Below, in pieces: positions 26,327 to 34,775 of a stretch of 64,000 nt of DNA. Position 1 is the stretch's first letter; each line of letters starts with the position of its first letter. The notes under the pieces are model-generated. The model was given only the letters and a program-made list of their open reading frames with translations. It was not told where the DNA came from and ran no database searches. The position numbers and the translations under genes were made by a program. The stretch comes from Deinococcus sp. QL22 (GTDB lineage Bacteria > Deinococcota > Deinococci > Deinococcales > Deinococcaceae), in the NCBI RefSeq assembly GCF_023370075.1, contig NZ_CP097149.1, positions 1,512,501 to 1,576,500 of the forward strand. The letters are read 5' to 3'.

Positions 26327-28924
26327 TTACAGCCGGGCGTCTATCGGGTCGCTTTCCAGCGCCAACACACCTAATACGCACTCCTGAATGATGGTGCTGG
26401 CCGCGCCCTCTGCCAGCCGCGCCAAGCCCTCCAGCCCCAGATGGAATTCGCGCAGGGCCCGCGCCCGCTTGGCTCCCAAGGCCCGCGCCCGCAGGCGGTT
26501 CAGGTTGTCGGGGCGGGTGTATTCCGGGCCATAGATAATTCGCAGGTATTCGCGTCCGCGTACCTTCATGGCGGGTTGCAGGGTGCGGTTCTCGGCCTCC
26601 AAAAAGGTCAGTGGCTTGACCACCATGCCCTCGCCGCCCGCTTCCGTCAGCGCGTGCCACCACGCTTCTGCTCCGGCGACTGCTGCGGCGTCGGCCAAGT
26701 CCACCACGCGGGAATCGGTGCGGCCAAACAGCCCCGGATCGGCGTCGGCCAGCGTGCCCAGCGTATTCAGGTGCCACAGATGGTCTTTGTCGGTGTGGAC
26801 TGTGCCTTCCGAGGCCAACAGGTGAAAAGGCCTGATCTGCACGTCATCTACGCTGTCGACCCGGCGCACGTAGGCGCGGTAGGCGTCGCGGTAAGCGTGC
26901 AGGGCGGCGGCGCGGTCATGGATGCTGGCCTGCAGTTCGGTCAGTTCGGGCAGATGGGCCAGTCCACGCTCTGCGGCGTCAGCCAAAGCAGCGGCAGCAG
27001 CGGGCAGCACGGCGTTTCCGGCGGCCCCTACCGCAGCGTATTGCCCGCGCAGCAGCTCCCCGGCCTTCAGGCTCCACGGCAGAATTTCGGCGTCCAGTAC
27101 AGCCCAATCCGACTTTAGAGTGTCCCACAGGCCCGCAGCTTCGGCCGCAGCGTGGGCGCGGGCCAGAATGGGAGCTTCCCAGTCGGCCTTCTCTCCGGCG
27201 AAAAAGGCCCGCCCGGTGCGTGTGTAGATGCGGCCTGTACTGTCCGGCGCACCTTCTATCCCAAACACCCGCCGCGCTGCTTGCCCAGTTCGCGCCAGCA
27301 CCAGTACGGCGCGGCTGCCCATGTGTTTCTCCTGGCAAATCACGCTGGGCACACCCTGAGCGCGGTAATAGGCCCACGCCTCGGTGGGATGTTCCAGATA
27401 GTCGGGCAGGCTGCTGGTCTCCACCGGACTCATGGTGGGCGGCAGATACACGCCCCAGCCGGGTTCTATGCCAAATCGGCTCCACAATTCCACGGCGGCC
27501 ATCCGCTCGCCGCCCTTCACCAAGATTCCGCCAAAAGTGCGCGTGTGAATCTTGCCCGGCTGACTGAACGTGGCGAGATCGAAGGCGGCGATTTCTTCGG
27601 CCTCGGCTTCGGCCAGCGGGCGCGGGGGCACGGCGTACTGGGCATGGGCAGGCACGCTGACGAGTTCCTGTTCGGGGTAGCGCAGGGCGGTCAGGCTGCC
27701 GCCGAACGCGCAGCCGGTATCTATGTCGATGGTGCGGTTGACCCAGACCGGGCGGGCCACCGGGGTATGGCCGTAAATCACCTGCGCCGCGCCCTTGTAG
27801 GTGCGTGCCCAGTCGCGGCGTACGGGCAGTCCCAATTCGTCTTTGCTGCCGTCTACATCGCCGTAGAGGGCAAAACTCCGCACCCGCCCCGAACTGCGGC
27901 CCTGATACTTTTCGGGCAGTCCCGCGTGCGCCACCACGACTCGCCCATCGTCCAGCACGAGGTGGCTGACGAGGCGCTCTATGAAGGTTTTGACTTCCCG
28001 CTTGAAGTCCTCGCCTGCCTCGTCCAGTGCAGCCAACGTTTCGTCTAACCCGTGCAGGACACGCACCGCTTTGCCGTCCAGCGCCCGCTTCAGCTTTTCA
28101 TCGTGGTTGCCGGGAACGCATAGCGCCGCGCCCGTTTTGACCATGTTCATGACCAACCTCAGCACGCCCACGCTGTGCGGCCCCCGGTCTACGAGGTCGC
28201 CCACGAACACGGCGGTTCGGCCCTGCGGCGGCGTGAAGTGTTCACTTTCTGGGCTGTCTCCGTTTTCCGTATAGCCCAGCCGCGTCAGCAGCTCGCGCAG
28301 TTCGGGTAGGCAGCCGTGAACGTCGCCGATAAAGTCGAATGGCCCGGTCAACTCGCGGCGGTTGGTGTGCAGAGGCACGCGCCGCACATGGGCGGTGTCC
28401 ACCTCCGCCTCCGAACGCAGCGCCCACACGTGCCGGAAGCCCTCCTTGCCCAGCCCGCGCAGCGTCCGCCGAAGCTCCGTGAGTTGCCGCACGATCACCG
28501 ACGCCGGGAAGTCCCGGTCTGTGCGGGCCGCGTGCCGAGCTTCCAGCGTGCTGCGCGGCAAATCCAGCACGACGGCGACGGGCAACACGTCATACGCCCG
28601 CGCCAAGTCCACCAGTTTTTGGCGGTCAGTGGGGCGCACATTGGTCGCGTCTATCACGGTCAGGCGACCCCGGCTCAGGCGTTTGCCCGCTATGTAGTAC
28701 AGGCTGTCGAAGGCGTCGGCGGTGGCTTCTAGGCTGTTCTCGTCGTCGCTGACCAGGGCGCGGAAGGCGTCGCTGCTGAGCACCTCACTGGGCAGGAAAT
28801 GCCGCGCTGCGAAGCTGCTTTTGCCCGCCGACGACGCGCCGATCAGGGCAACCAGGGCCAGTTCGGGGAGGGCGATGTCGGTGATGGTGCCAGTGGGGGT
28901 GTTTACGGCGGGGGTGTCGGTCAT
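26327..28924 (-). CDS. bacterial Pnkp: polynucleotide kinase-phosphatase-ligase of RNA repair
   Basis: An 865-residue enzyme, close in length to Clostridium thermocellum Pnkp. Domains in order: 5' kinase with GASSAGKSS (residues 29-37); metallophosphatase with GDVHG, GDLVDRGPHS, GNHDEKLKR and VIYGHTP (about 190-460); nucleotidyltransferase/ligase with the adenylation Lys in CQEKHMGSRA and later AEILPW and EGMVVKP. Such enzymes heal and join broken RNA ends, usually with the methyltransferase Hen1. The frame runs to 29194 only through a MITE copy; ATG at 28924 (MTDTPAVNTP) fits the family. No hen1 is adjacent. The following gene encodes a 2H phosphoesterase domain. Confidence 0.93.
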   Translation of the reverse strand: MTDTPAVNTPTGTITDIALPELALVALIGASSAGKSSFAARHFLPSEVLSSDAFRALVSDDENSLEATADAFDSLYYIAGKRLSRGRLTVIDATNVRPTDRQKLVDLARAYDVLPVAVVLDLPRSTLEARHAARTDRDFPASVIVRQLTELRRTLRGLGKEGFRHVWALRSEAEVDTAHVRRVPLHTNRRELTGPFDFIGDVHGCLPELRELLTRLGYTENGDSPESEHFTPPQGRTAVFVGDLVDRGPHSVGVLRLVMNMVKTGAALCVPGNHDEKLKRALDGKAVRVLHGLDETLAALDEAGEDFKREVKTFIERLVSHLVLDDGRVVVAHAGLPEKYQGRSSGRVRSFALYGDVDGSKDELGLPVRRDWARTYKGAAQVIYGHTPVARPVWVNRTIDIDTGCAFGGSLTALRYPEQELVSVPAHAQYAVPPRPLAEAEAEEIAAFDLATFSQPGKIHTRTFGGILVKGGERMAAVELWSRFGIEPGWGVYLPPTMSPVETSSLPDYLEHPTEAWAYYRAQGVPSVICQEKHMGSRAVLVLARTGQAARRVFGIEGAPDSTGRIYTRTGRAFFAGEKADWEAPILARAHAAAEAAGLWDTLKSDWAVLDAEILPWSLKAGELLRGQYAAVGAAGNAVLPAAAAALADAAERGLAHLPELTELQASIHDRAAALHAYRDAYRAYVRRVDSVDDVQIRPFHLLASEGTVHTDKDHLWHLNTLGTLADADPGLFGRTDSRVVDLADAAAVAGAEAWWHALTEAGGEGMVVKPLTFLEAENRTLQPAMKVRGREYLRIIYGPEYTRPDNLNRLRARALGAKRARALREFHLGLEGLARLAEGAASTIIQECVLGVLALESDPIDARL

Positions 28925-29040
28925 GGGGTGGGCCTCTGGGCCGAATCCTCGCACATGGTGGGGCGGGTGGGCATGGGCTAGGTGGCTGAGGGTGTTGCTT
29001 TTGCTGTGGCTTAGGTGGAGGACGACAGGGTTTTTTGGGC

Positions 29041-29378
29041 TTGCCCCACGTTGGGTTCCCCCACCCCCAGCCCCTGCCCCCAAAGGGATCAGGGGAGTTT
29101 GTCGCTCTGCTGAGGAGGATTGCTCTTGTCGCGTCCCGACTCGGCCTAGAGCAGTTCGCCGAATTACGTGATCAGAGAAAAGACTTCTGATCACTCCATT
29201 CTCCGTCCTGCTCGGTAAAATTCACTCGCTCCGCTCGGTCATTATTATGACAAATGCTCTAATCGTTCTTCTGAAGCAGAATTGCCAGTCGTCTTTGAGA
29301 TGGAATTGGCCCGCGCGTTGCACGCACGACGGCCTCACACGTATTTGGGCGGGGACGTTCTAGGGTGGGGGGTCGTGA
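29041..29378. repeat. larger interspersed repeat A, carrying a MITE insertion
   Basis: The outer parts (29041-29146 and 29262-29378) match 56701-56932 along their length, for example CTGAGGAGGATT, TGGAATTGGCCC, GACGGCCTCACAC and TTGGGCGGGGACG. The 115 bases between them are a MITE copy that is absent from the other repeat. Together with the next repeat it fills the 527-base gap between pnkp and ubiE. Confidence 0.8.
29147..29261 (-). repeat. MITE-like element, 115 bp (copy 2)
   Basis: Read on the minus strand it is nearly identical to 59519-59633, starting TAGAGCATTTGTCATAATAA and ending GGCGAACTGCTCTA. The short inverted ends TAGAGCATTT / AACTGCTCTA suggest mobilisation in trans with a TA target. 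Confidence 0.85.
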
Positions 29379-29394
29379 TTTTGACTCCCTCCAC

Positions 29395-29451
29395 CTTGAG
29401 TGAGGGAGGGCTGGGGACTCGCAGAGGGGGTGAGTGAGCGCCGCGATTGCC
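29395..29451 (-). repeat. interspersed repeat (CTCACTCACCCC family)
   Basis: On the minus strand AGGGCAATCGCGGCGCTCAC is followed by TCACCCCC, the core shared with the repeats at 21604 and 53600. It directly abuts the ubiE stop codon. Confidence 0.55.
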
Positions 29452-30195
29452 CTATCCCTTATCTCCCACATGAATCGCCGCAATCCCGAAACTCAGCAGC
29501 TTAAATCTTGTGCGGAAGCCTGTGGCACGCATCAGGCCTGCCAAGCGTTCGGGGTCAGGGAAGGCCAGCACGCTTTCGGGCAGGTAGGTGTAAGCCCCGG
29601 CATTGCCGCTGACTAGCGCCCCGATGCGCGGCAAAATATGGCGGAAATAGAAGCGGAAAATGCTTCCGAACAGGCCCGGACGTGGGGGCGGAAACTCCAG
29701 AATGACCAGCCGTCCACCCGGCGAGAGGACTCGGTGAAATTCGGCCAGCCCGCGTGCATAGTCGGCAAAGTTGCGGAAGCCGAACGCACAGGTAACCACG
29801 TCGAAACTGGCGTCGGGGTAGGGGAGATGCAGGGCGTCGCCTTCCTCCAGCACAATGTCTATCTGGCGGGATTTGGCCTTGTCACGGCCAATCGCCAGCA
29901 TTTCGGGCACGAAGTCGCTGCCGATCACTTCGGCTTCTGGGGCGGCGGTTTTCAGTTCCAGAGCAAAATCTGCAGTGCCTGTCGCCACATCCAGCACCCG
30001 TGCGCCTGTTCCGTTTGGCCCTGTCAACGCCAACGCCTCGCGGGTGGCCTCCCGTCGCCACGAGCGGTCTATGCCGAGGCTCAGCACCCGGTTCAGCAGG
30101 TCGTAGCGGGGCGCGATAGAGGCGAACATGGCCTGCACGTCGCGGCCCTTGTCTTGCTTGTCTCCTACGGGTGGCATGGACGGCGGGGCAGTCAT
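29452..30195 (-). CDS. ubiE: demethylmenaquinone methyltransferase (UbiE/MenG)
   Basis: SAM-dependent C-methyltransferase catalysing the last step of menaquinone synthesis. The 247 residues carry the UbiE signatures YDLLNRVLSLGIDRSWRREA and the later FRNFADYARGLAEFHRVLSPGG. The SAM-binding motif I is VLDVATGTADFALEL, and FVPEML and ALHLPYPDASFD follow. Deinococcus uses menaquinone, so MenG activity is expected. No other men gene is near. Confidence 0.94.
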   Translation of the reverse strand: MTAPPSMPPVGDKQDKGRDVQAMFASIAPRYDLLNRVLSLGIDRSWRREATREALALTGPNGTGARVLDVATGTADFALELKTAAPEAEVIGSDFVPEMLAIGRDKAKSRQIDIVLEEGDALHLPYPDASFDVVTCAFGFRNFADYARGLAEFHRVLSPGGRLVILEFPPPRPGLFGSIFRFYFRHILPRIGALVSGNAGAYTYLPESVLAFPDPERLAGLMRATGFRTRFKLLSFGIAAIHVGDKG

Positions 30196-30286
30196 ATGGG
30201 CCTGATGATAGGCGCGGCGGGCGGGGGCGTGTGGCCCTGTACTTATTGTGTGAACGCGCCGATCTGAGTTTTTGGGATTTGGATAC

Positions 30287-30703
30287 TTATTTCAACCGCA
30301 GCAAGCCCGCCGACGTGGTCTGAAACCCGCACGCGGCGTAAAACTCTGTCAGGTGCGGCTCGAAGTCCACATGCAGCCATTCCACGTCTCCGGTTTGGGC
30401 GGCTTCGGCAGCGCGGCGCACCAGTTGCCTGCCAATGCCGCGCCGTTGCCAGTCTGGATGTACCGTCGTATCCAGCAAAAAGGCGTGAGTGCCGCCGTCC
30501 CACGCCACGTTCACGAAGCCCACCAACGCCGCGCCGTCGTGGGCCGTGACCCAGGTCAGACTGCGTTCCAACACAGGTTTCCACCAGGAGCCGTCATTCT
30601 GCCCGCCCCATGCGGCTTCCCGCAGCTTGCCCAAGTCGGCAAAGTCAAAGGTGGCCCGGATGCGGTAACTGATGGGACGGTGTTTGATGGGGTGGGCGGT
30701 CAC
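30287..30703 (-). CDS. GNAT family N-acetyltransferase
   Basis: A 138-residue single-domain acetyltransferase. Motif A for acetyl-CoA is DTTVHPDWQRRGIGRQLVRRA, and motif B ends in HVDFEPHLTEFYAACGFQTT. The substrate is unknown. The gene overlaps kbl by four bases (ATGA), so the two are translated from one message. Confidence 0.88.
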   Translation of the reverse strand: MTAHPIKHRPISYRIRATFDFADLGKLREAAWGGQNDGSWWKPVLERSLTWVTAHDGAALVGFVNVAWDGGTHAFLLDTTVHPDWQRRGIGRQLVRRAAEAAQTGDVEWLHVDFEPHLTEFYAACGFQTTSAGLLRLK

Positions 30704-31890
30704 GCCCCGATGATGCCCAGCGCCTTGCCTACCCGTTCATACGCTCCCAGCGCAAAGTCGAGGTCTTCTTTGGTGTGTTCGGCGGTCACGATGTTGCGAA
30801 TACGGGCCAGGCCACGCGGCACGGTGGGAAACCCCAGTCCTACGGCAAACACGCCCTCGGCCAGCAGGCGACGGCTGGCCTCGAATGCTGCTTCGGGTTC
30901 GCCGAACAGGACGGGCGTAATGGGCGTCTGGCTGCCCATCGTGTCAAAGCCCAGAGTCGCCAGTTCTGCCTTGAAGTAGCGCGTGTTGCTCCACAGGCGC
31001 TCCATCAGGCTGGGGTCGCGCTGCACGAGTTCCAGGGCCGCCGCCAACGCGCCCACCACTGCAGGCGGCTGGGCCGTGGAAAACAGGTAGGGCCGGGCGC
31101 GGTTGATCAGCAGTTGGCGCAGGTCGGCGTGGCCCGCCGCGTAGCCGCCCACCGCGCCCCACGCCTTGCTCAGCGTGCCCACCTGAATCACGTCCTCTGC
31201 GCCCTCCAGCCCAAAATGATGCACCGTGCCGCGTCCCTCTGCGCCCAGCACGCCCGAACCGTGAGCGTCGTCCACATACGTCACCGCGCCGTGTTTGCGG
31301 GCCACCGCCACCAGTTCGTCCAGCGGGGCAATGTCGCCGTCCATGCTGAACACGCCGTCTGTGACCACCATTTTCAGGCCTTCGGTGTCGTTTTCACTCA
31401 GCACGCGGTTCAGGTCGGCGGGGTCGCTGTGCTTGTAAATCTTCTTGGTGGCTTTGGTCAGGCGCAAGCCGTCGATGATGCTGGCGTGGTTCAGTTCGTC
31501 GCTGACCACCACGTCGCCGGGTTGCAGCAGGGTACCCAGCACGCCCTGATTGGTCGTAAAGCCGCTTTGCAGCACCAGTGCGCTGCCGGTGTGCTTAAAG
31601 GCGGCCAGTTGCGTTTCAAAGTCTTCATGAATTTGCAGCGTTCCGGCGATGGTTCGCACCGCGCCTGCGCCTGCGCCCCACGTCTGCAGGTATTCGGCGG
31701 CCCGCGCCTTGATCTCGGGGTGGTCGGCAAAGCCCAGATAATTGTTGCTGGCGAGGTTCACCACGTCCACGCCGTCTACGCGGGTGCGGGCACGCTGCGG
31801 GGCTTCCAGCACGCGGGGGCGAATCAGCAGGCCGCTGTCTCGCAGGGCCGAAAGTTCGGTGCTGAGGCGGGCAGACAGGGTCACAGACAT
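30700..31890 (-). CDS. kbl: glycine C-acetyltransferase (2-amino-3-ketobutyrate CoA ligase)
   Basis: PLP-dependent alpha-oxoamine synthase that cleaves 2-amino-3-ketobutyrate to glycine and acetyl-CoA in threonine breakdown. Visible motifs are NLASNNYLGFADHPEI, GAGAVRTIAGT, VDDAHGSGVLG with the PLP-contacting Asp-His, and the PLP Lys in VGTLSKAWGAVGGY. The 396-residue length from ATG 31890 (MSVTLSARLSTELS) fits Kbl; the open extension to 31974 is not conserved-looking. KBL, BioF and HemA-type synthases are similar, and the sequence pattern favours Kbl. Threonine dehydrogenase is not adjacent. Confidence 0.9.
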   Translation of the reverse strand: MSVTLSARLSTELSALRDSGLLIRPRVLEAPQRARTRVDGVDVVNLASNNYLGFADHPEIKARAAEYLQTWGAGAGAVRTIAGTLQIHEDFETQLAAFKHTGSALVLQSGFTTNQGVLGTLLQPGDVVVSDELNHASIIDGLRLTKATKKIYKHSDPADLNRVLSENDTEGLKMVVTDGVFSMDGDIAPLDELVAVARKHGAVTYVDDAHGSGVLGAEGRGTVHHFGLEGAEDVIQVGTLSKAWGAVGGYAAGHADLRQLLINRARPYLFSTAQPPAVVGALAAALELVQRDPSLMERLWSNTRYFKAELATLGFDTMGSQTPITPVLFGEPEAAFEASRRLLAEGVFAVGLGFPTVPRGLARIRNIVTAEHTKEDLDFALGAYERVGKALGIIGA

Positions 31891-31947
31891 GCTGTGCAGT
31901 TTAGGGCGTGGTCGCGGCACTTGTCCGGTTCGGGCAGACGCACCGCC

Positions 31948-32052
31948 ATAGCTACAGAGCCAAGCCGTCCACACGAATTCCTCTGGCAGTCAGTTAGAAT
32001 TCAGGCACACTCCGCATTGAGAGTGCCTGAAGCTTTGTGATAAATGCTCTAA
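31948..32052 (-). repeat. degenerate MITE-like copy
   Basis: On the minus strand it starts TAGAGCATTTATCAC and ends near GAATTCGTG and GGCTCTGTA, keeping the element's ends but with a different centre containing AGGCACTCTCA and GAGTGTGCCT as inverted halves. With the leader of the next gene it fills the 392-base gap. A TATACT sequence at 32093-32098 is a possible -10 box for the downstream cluster. Confidence 0.5.
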
Positions 32053-32282
32053 AAGTGGCGCTGGTGAAACAAAAATGTAAGGCAGGTCTTTTTATACTCG
32101 CGTGTGTATTTCCCGCTTTGCCTCCCTATGCCTTGTTTTGCCGCAGCGGGGCCGAATCCACTTCCGCCGTCTGCGGCTGCCCTCTGTGTTTTGGGGCGGA
32201 ATGCTGAGGCAGGCTGCCGGGCTTTCCGCTTTCGTTTCTTGCCCCGTTCCTTGTTGTCTGCCCTTCCTCCGAGGTTTTTCCC

Positions 32283-33017
32283 ATGACGAACGCCGTGTAC
32301 TCCATGATTGTGCGTGCCCTTGCGGGCAGCGTATCTGAACGTGCCGCTGAAACGATGCTGCGGGCCGCGCTGCGCGAACAGAACCTGACCTCGGAAGGCG
32401 TCAGCGCCCTAGAGATGCAGCGGGTCTTGTCGGGGCCCCTGCTGAACCGGTTGTCCGTGGTGTTGCCTCAGGCCCGCGCCCGCGCCGAACTGAGGGTGCT
32501 TGCCAGCAAATTAGAAGTGCAGTACCCCAAAGCGCCCACCCTGTTTTCTGAAACGATCCCGGTGGCGACGTGGGACGAGGGAGCAGTCATGACCAATACC
32601 GGAACCCACTGGCAAGAACCTCACGACCTCAATGCAGACGATTTCGAGTTCGACGACCCCGATTACACCGGGCCGGTAGGCGTGCGGCTGTATGACCTTG
32701 GCAGCACCAGCGGTCAGGATGATGTCATTCTGGACTTTGCCCGCATGCAGGGCGTGATGGGCGTGATGGTCTGCCGCTCTACGGGCGAAGTGTTGCGCGT
32801 GCGGGCGCTGCGTGACGCCGCTGGCCTGAGCGGTGTGGTGGCGGCCACGGCCCTGTTGTTTCAAAAACGCGCCCTGACCCTGATGTCCGCAGATTTGGGC
32901 GGCCAAACGGTGTGCATGAGGCCGCTCGGCCAGTACTGCGTGGCTGTGGTGGCCGGGCCGCACGTGAATGTGGGCCGCCTGCTGGCCGAATTGGGTCAGA
33001 TTCAGGTGGCGCTGTGA
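32283..33017 (+). CDS. Roadblock/LC7-like domain protein with an N-terminal helical domain
   Basis: A 244-residue cytosolic protein. The C-terminal about 95 residues (FARMQGVMGVMVCRSTGEVL to GPHVNVGRLLAELGQIQ) follow the Roadblock/LC7 pattern, a fold that dimerises and often regulates small GTPases. The first about 75 residues (ALAGSVSERAAETMLRAALR to ARAELRVLASKLE) resemble the N-terminus of the protein encoded at 34776. An acidic linker (DLNADDFEFDDPDYTG) joins the parts. The next gene starts two bases after this stop codon. Function is unknown. Confidence 0.82.
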   Translation: MTNAVYSMIVRALAGSVSERAAETMLRAALREQNLTSEGVSALEMQRVLSGPLLNRLSVVLPQARARAELRVLASKLEVQYPKAPTLFSETIPVATWDEGAVMTNTGTHWQEPHDLNADDFEFDDPDYTGPVGVRLYDLGSTSGQDDVILDFARMQGVMGVMVCRSTGEVLRVRALRDAAGLSGVVAATALLFQKRALTLMSADLGGQTVCMRPLGQYCVAVVAGPHVNVGRLLAELGQIQVAL

Positions 33018-33019
33018 GC

Positions 33020-34642
33020 ATGAAGCCGGGTTCCAGGCCGAGTCCTACGCCGAGTGGCTGGACGAAAGCCTTTGCCCCCGTAGCTGGTTCCCTGGTTCTG
33101 GCTGTGCTGGGCACCGCTGGCGCACAAGACCTCAGTGCCTACAACGCCGTTGCCCGCAGCCTGGAGGCCGCCTATGAGGCCCGGAATACCAGCGCGGCGG
33201 CGGCCCTCACGCAGCTAGACCGGGCCTCCGAAGCCATGAAGCAGCTTGATCCGACGCTGCGGAACCGCCAGATTGCGGGCGGCATCAGTGACGCACTGAC
33301 AGGCGCACGCGCCGCACTGGCCCGCACCCCTGCCGAAGTACAGGCGCAGATTTTGCTGGCACGTGGCCTGATGCGCCGCGCCCTGCAAGACCAGACCCTG
33401 ACCCTGCTGGCAGGCGCATCTGCCAACGGTGACGCCCAACTGCGGGTGCTGGCGCGTGAATTTGGCCTGAGTGCTGCGGGCGCGCAGGCCCTGACCGCCG
33501 ATGCACGGGCCGGACGGCTGGAGCGCGTGGCATGGCGGTTGCAGCGTTCGGCAGCCCAGAATGTCAGCGCGGCCCTTGCGGCGGCCCGCCCGGTTCGCAG
33601 CGGCACGGCCTACCTCAATCTGGCGCGGGCCACCGGCTGGTTTACGGTGGTGCAAAACGCACAGGGCGTGGGAACGCTCAAAGTCACCCAGTTTACCGAT
33701 GCACTCGGCCAACTGACAGCGGGCGATACGGCGGCATTGGGTCAGTCCCTGACGGCGCTCCGCAGCGGTGCAGCGGCCCTGAATCGTTCATTGGTCACGG
33801 CGGCCAACACGGCCAGCACGCCGCCCTCCACGCCCCTGCCTCCTCCTTCCACCCCGGCTGTCGACCCTGATCCTGCGCCGACGCCTGCCCCACAAGTTCC
33901 GAAAGGCACGCAGACGGCGCTGGGCGGGGCTGCACAGGATATGGACGGCGTGTACGGCGCACTCGGACGTGCTCTGAACGCCGCCAGCCACGCCGACGGC
34001 CCCACCGTTCGCACAGCGCTCACTGCGGCCAACTCGGCCCTTGCCCGCACCTCCGAGACAGTCCGGAGCGACAGCGGTTACAGCGATCTGGTGCAAGACC
34101 TGACCGCTGCACAAGACCGGCAGGCGTTGCGGCCCACCGATATTCAGGCCCTGATCGGCGAGGTCGGCAATCTGGAGCGGCGGGTGGCCGGAGAGCCTGC
34201 CAGCGCCCTGAACGCGGCGTCGGCGGGAGTGGCCCGTTCGTTTGGCGGCTGGCTGCGGGTCGGCATTTTTGCGCTGCTGGCGCTGCTGGCCTTTGTGCCG
34301 CTGTACCTGCTCAACCTCGCGTTCGGGGGCCGCAATACCTACTGGCGGGCCATTGCCGGGGGGCTGGTGCTGCTGCTGCTGCCCCTGCTGCTGGAAGGTC
34401 TGATGGGACTCCTGGGCGCTATCGGCGACGCGGCGGGCGTGGGCTTCCTGCGTTCGGCCACCAATTTCACCTTCATGCAGGGCGCGTATGGGCTGCCGCT
34501 GTGGGCCTTGACCAGTGCGCTGGCGATTGGCCTGACTGCCTTCGGGTTCCGGGGACTGTGCGAACAATTTGGACTGATCGGCAAGCATACGGTGGCCGAA
34601 AATGCCACCCACCAGAGCCTCGACTGGGATGAAGAGGTATGA
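33020..34642 (+). CDS. exported/membrane protein of unknown function
   Basis: A 540-residue protein from ATG 33020, three bases after the previous stop. The start has a cleavable or uncleaved signal sequence (FAPVAGSLVLAVLGTAGAQD). A long Ala-rich helical region (about 40-260) follows, then a Pro/Thr linker (STPPSTPLPPPSTPAVDPDP), a second helical region, and three or four membrane helices at the C-terminus (WLRVGIFALLALLAFVPLYL, AIAGGLVLLLLPLLLEGLMG, LWALTSALAIGLTAFGF) ending in an acidic tail. The large helical part is probably periplasmic. No known family is recognised. It is the middle gene of a three-gene cluster. Confidence 0.85.
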   Translation: MKPGSRPSPTPSGWTKAFAPVAGSLVLAVLGTAGAQDLSAYNAVARSLEAAYEARNTSAAAALTQLDRASEAMKQLDPTLRNRQIAGGISDALTGARAALARTPAEVQAQILLARGLMRRALQDQTLTLLAGASANGDAQLRVLAREFGLSAAGAQALTADARAGRLERVAWRLQRSAAQNVSAALAAARPVRSGTAYLNLARATGWFTVVQNAQGVGTLKVTQFTDALGQLTAGDTAALGQSLTALRSGAAALNRSLVTAANTASTPPSTPLPPPSTPAVDPDPAPTPAPQVPKGTQTALGGAAQDMDGVYGALGRALNAASHADGPTVRTALTAANSALARTSETVRSDSGYSDLVQDLTAAQDRQALRPTDIQALIGEVGNLERRVAGEPASALNAASAGVARSFGGWLRVGIFALLALLAFVPLYLLNLAFGGRNTYWRAIAGGLVLLLLPLLLEGLMGLLGAIGDAAGVGFLRSATNFTFMQGAYGLPLWALTSALAIGLTAFGFRGLCEQFGLIGKHTVAENATHQSLDWDEEV

Positions 34643-34775
34643 GGCAAAAGCGTCAGGCCGGCCCGCTGACGGCGACTTCAGTAACGGCGTTCCCAGTCAC
34701 CATAGCCACAGTGCCCCATGCTGGAATGCCGAATGCTGCAAAGACAGCTTCAGGGCGCGGCAGTAGGCTGAGCCT

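Noticed and set aside
28925..29194. 90-residue N-terminal extension of Pnkp beginning MIRSLFSDHVIRR
   Set aside because: The same peptide begins the open frame before the GH1 gene at 59586 because both are read from MITE copies; it is repeat DNA, not protein.
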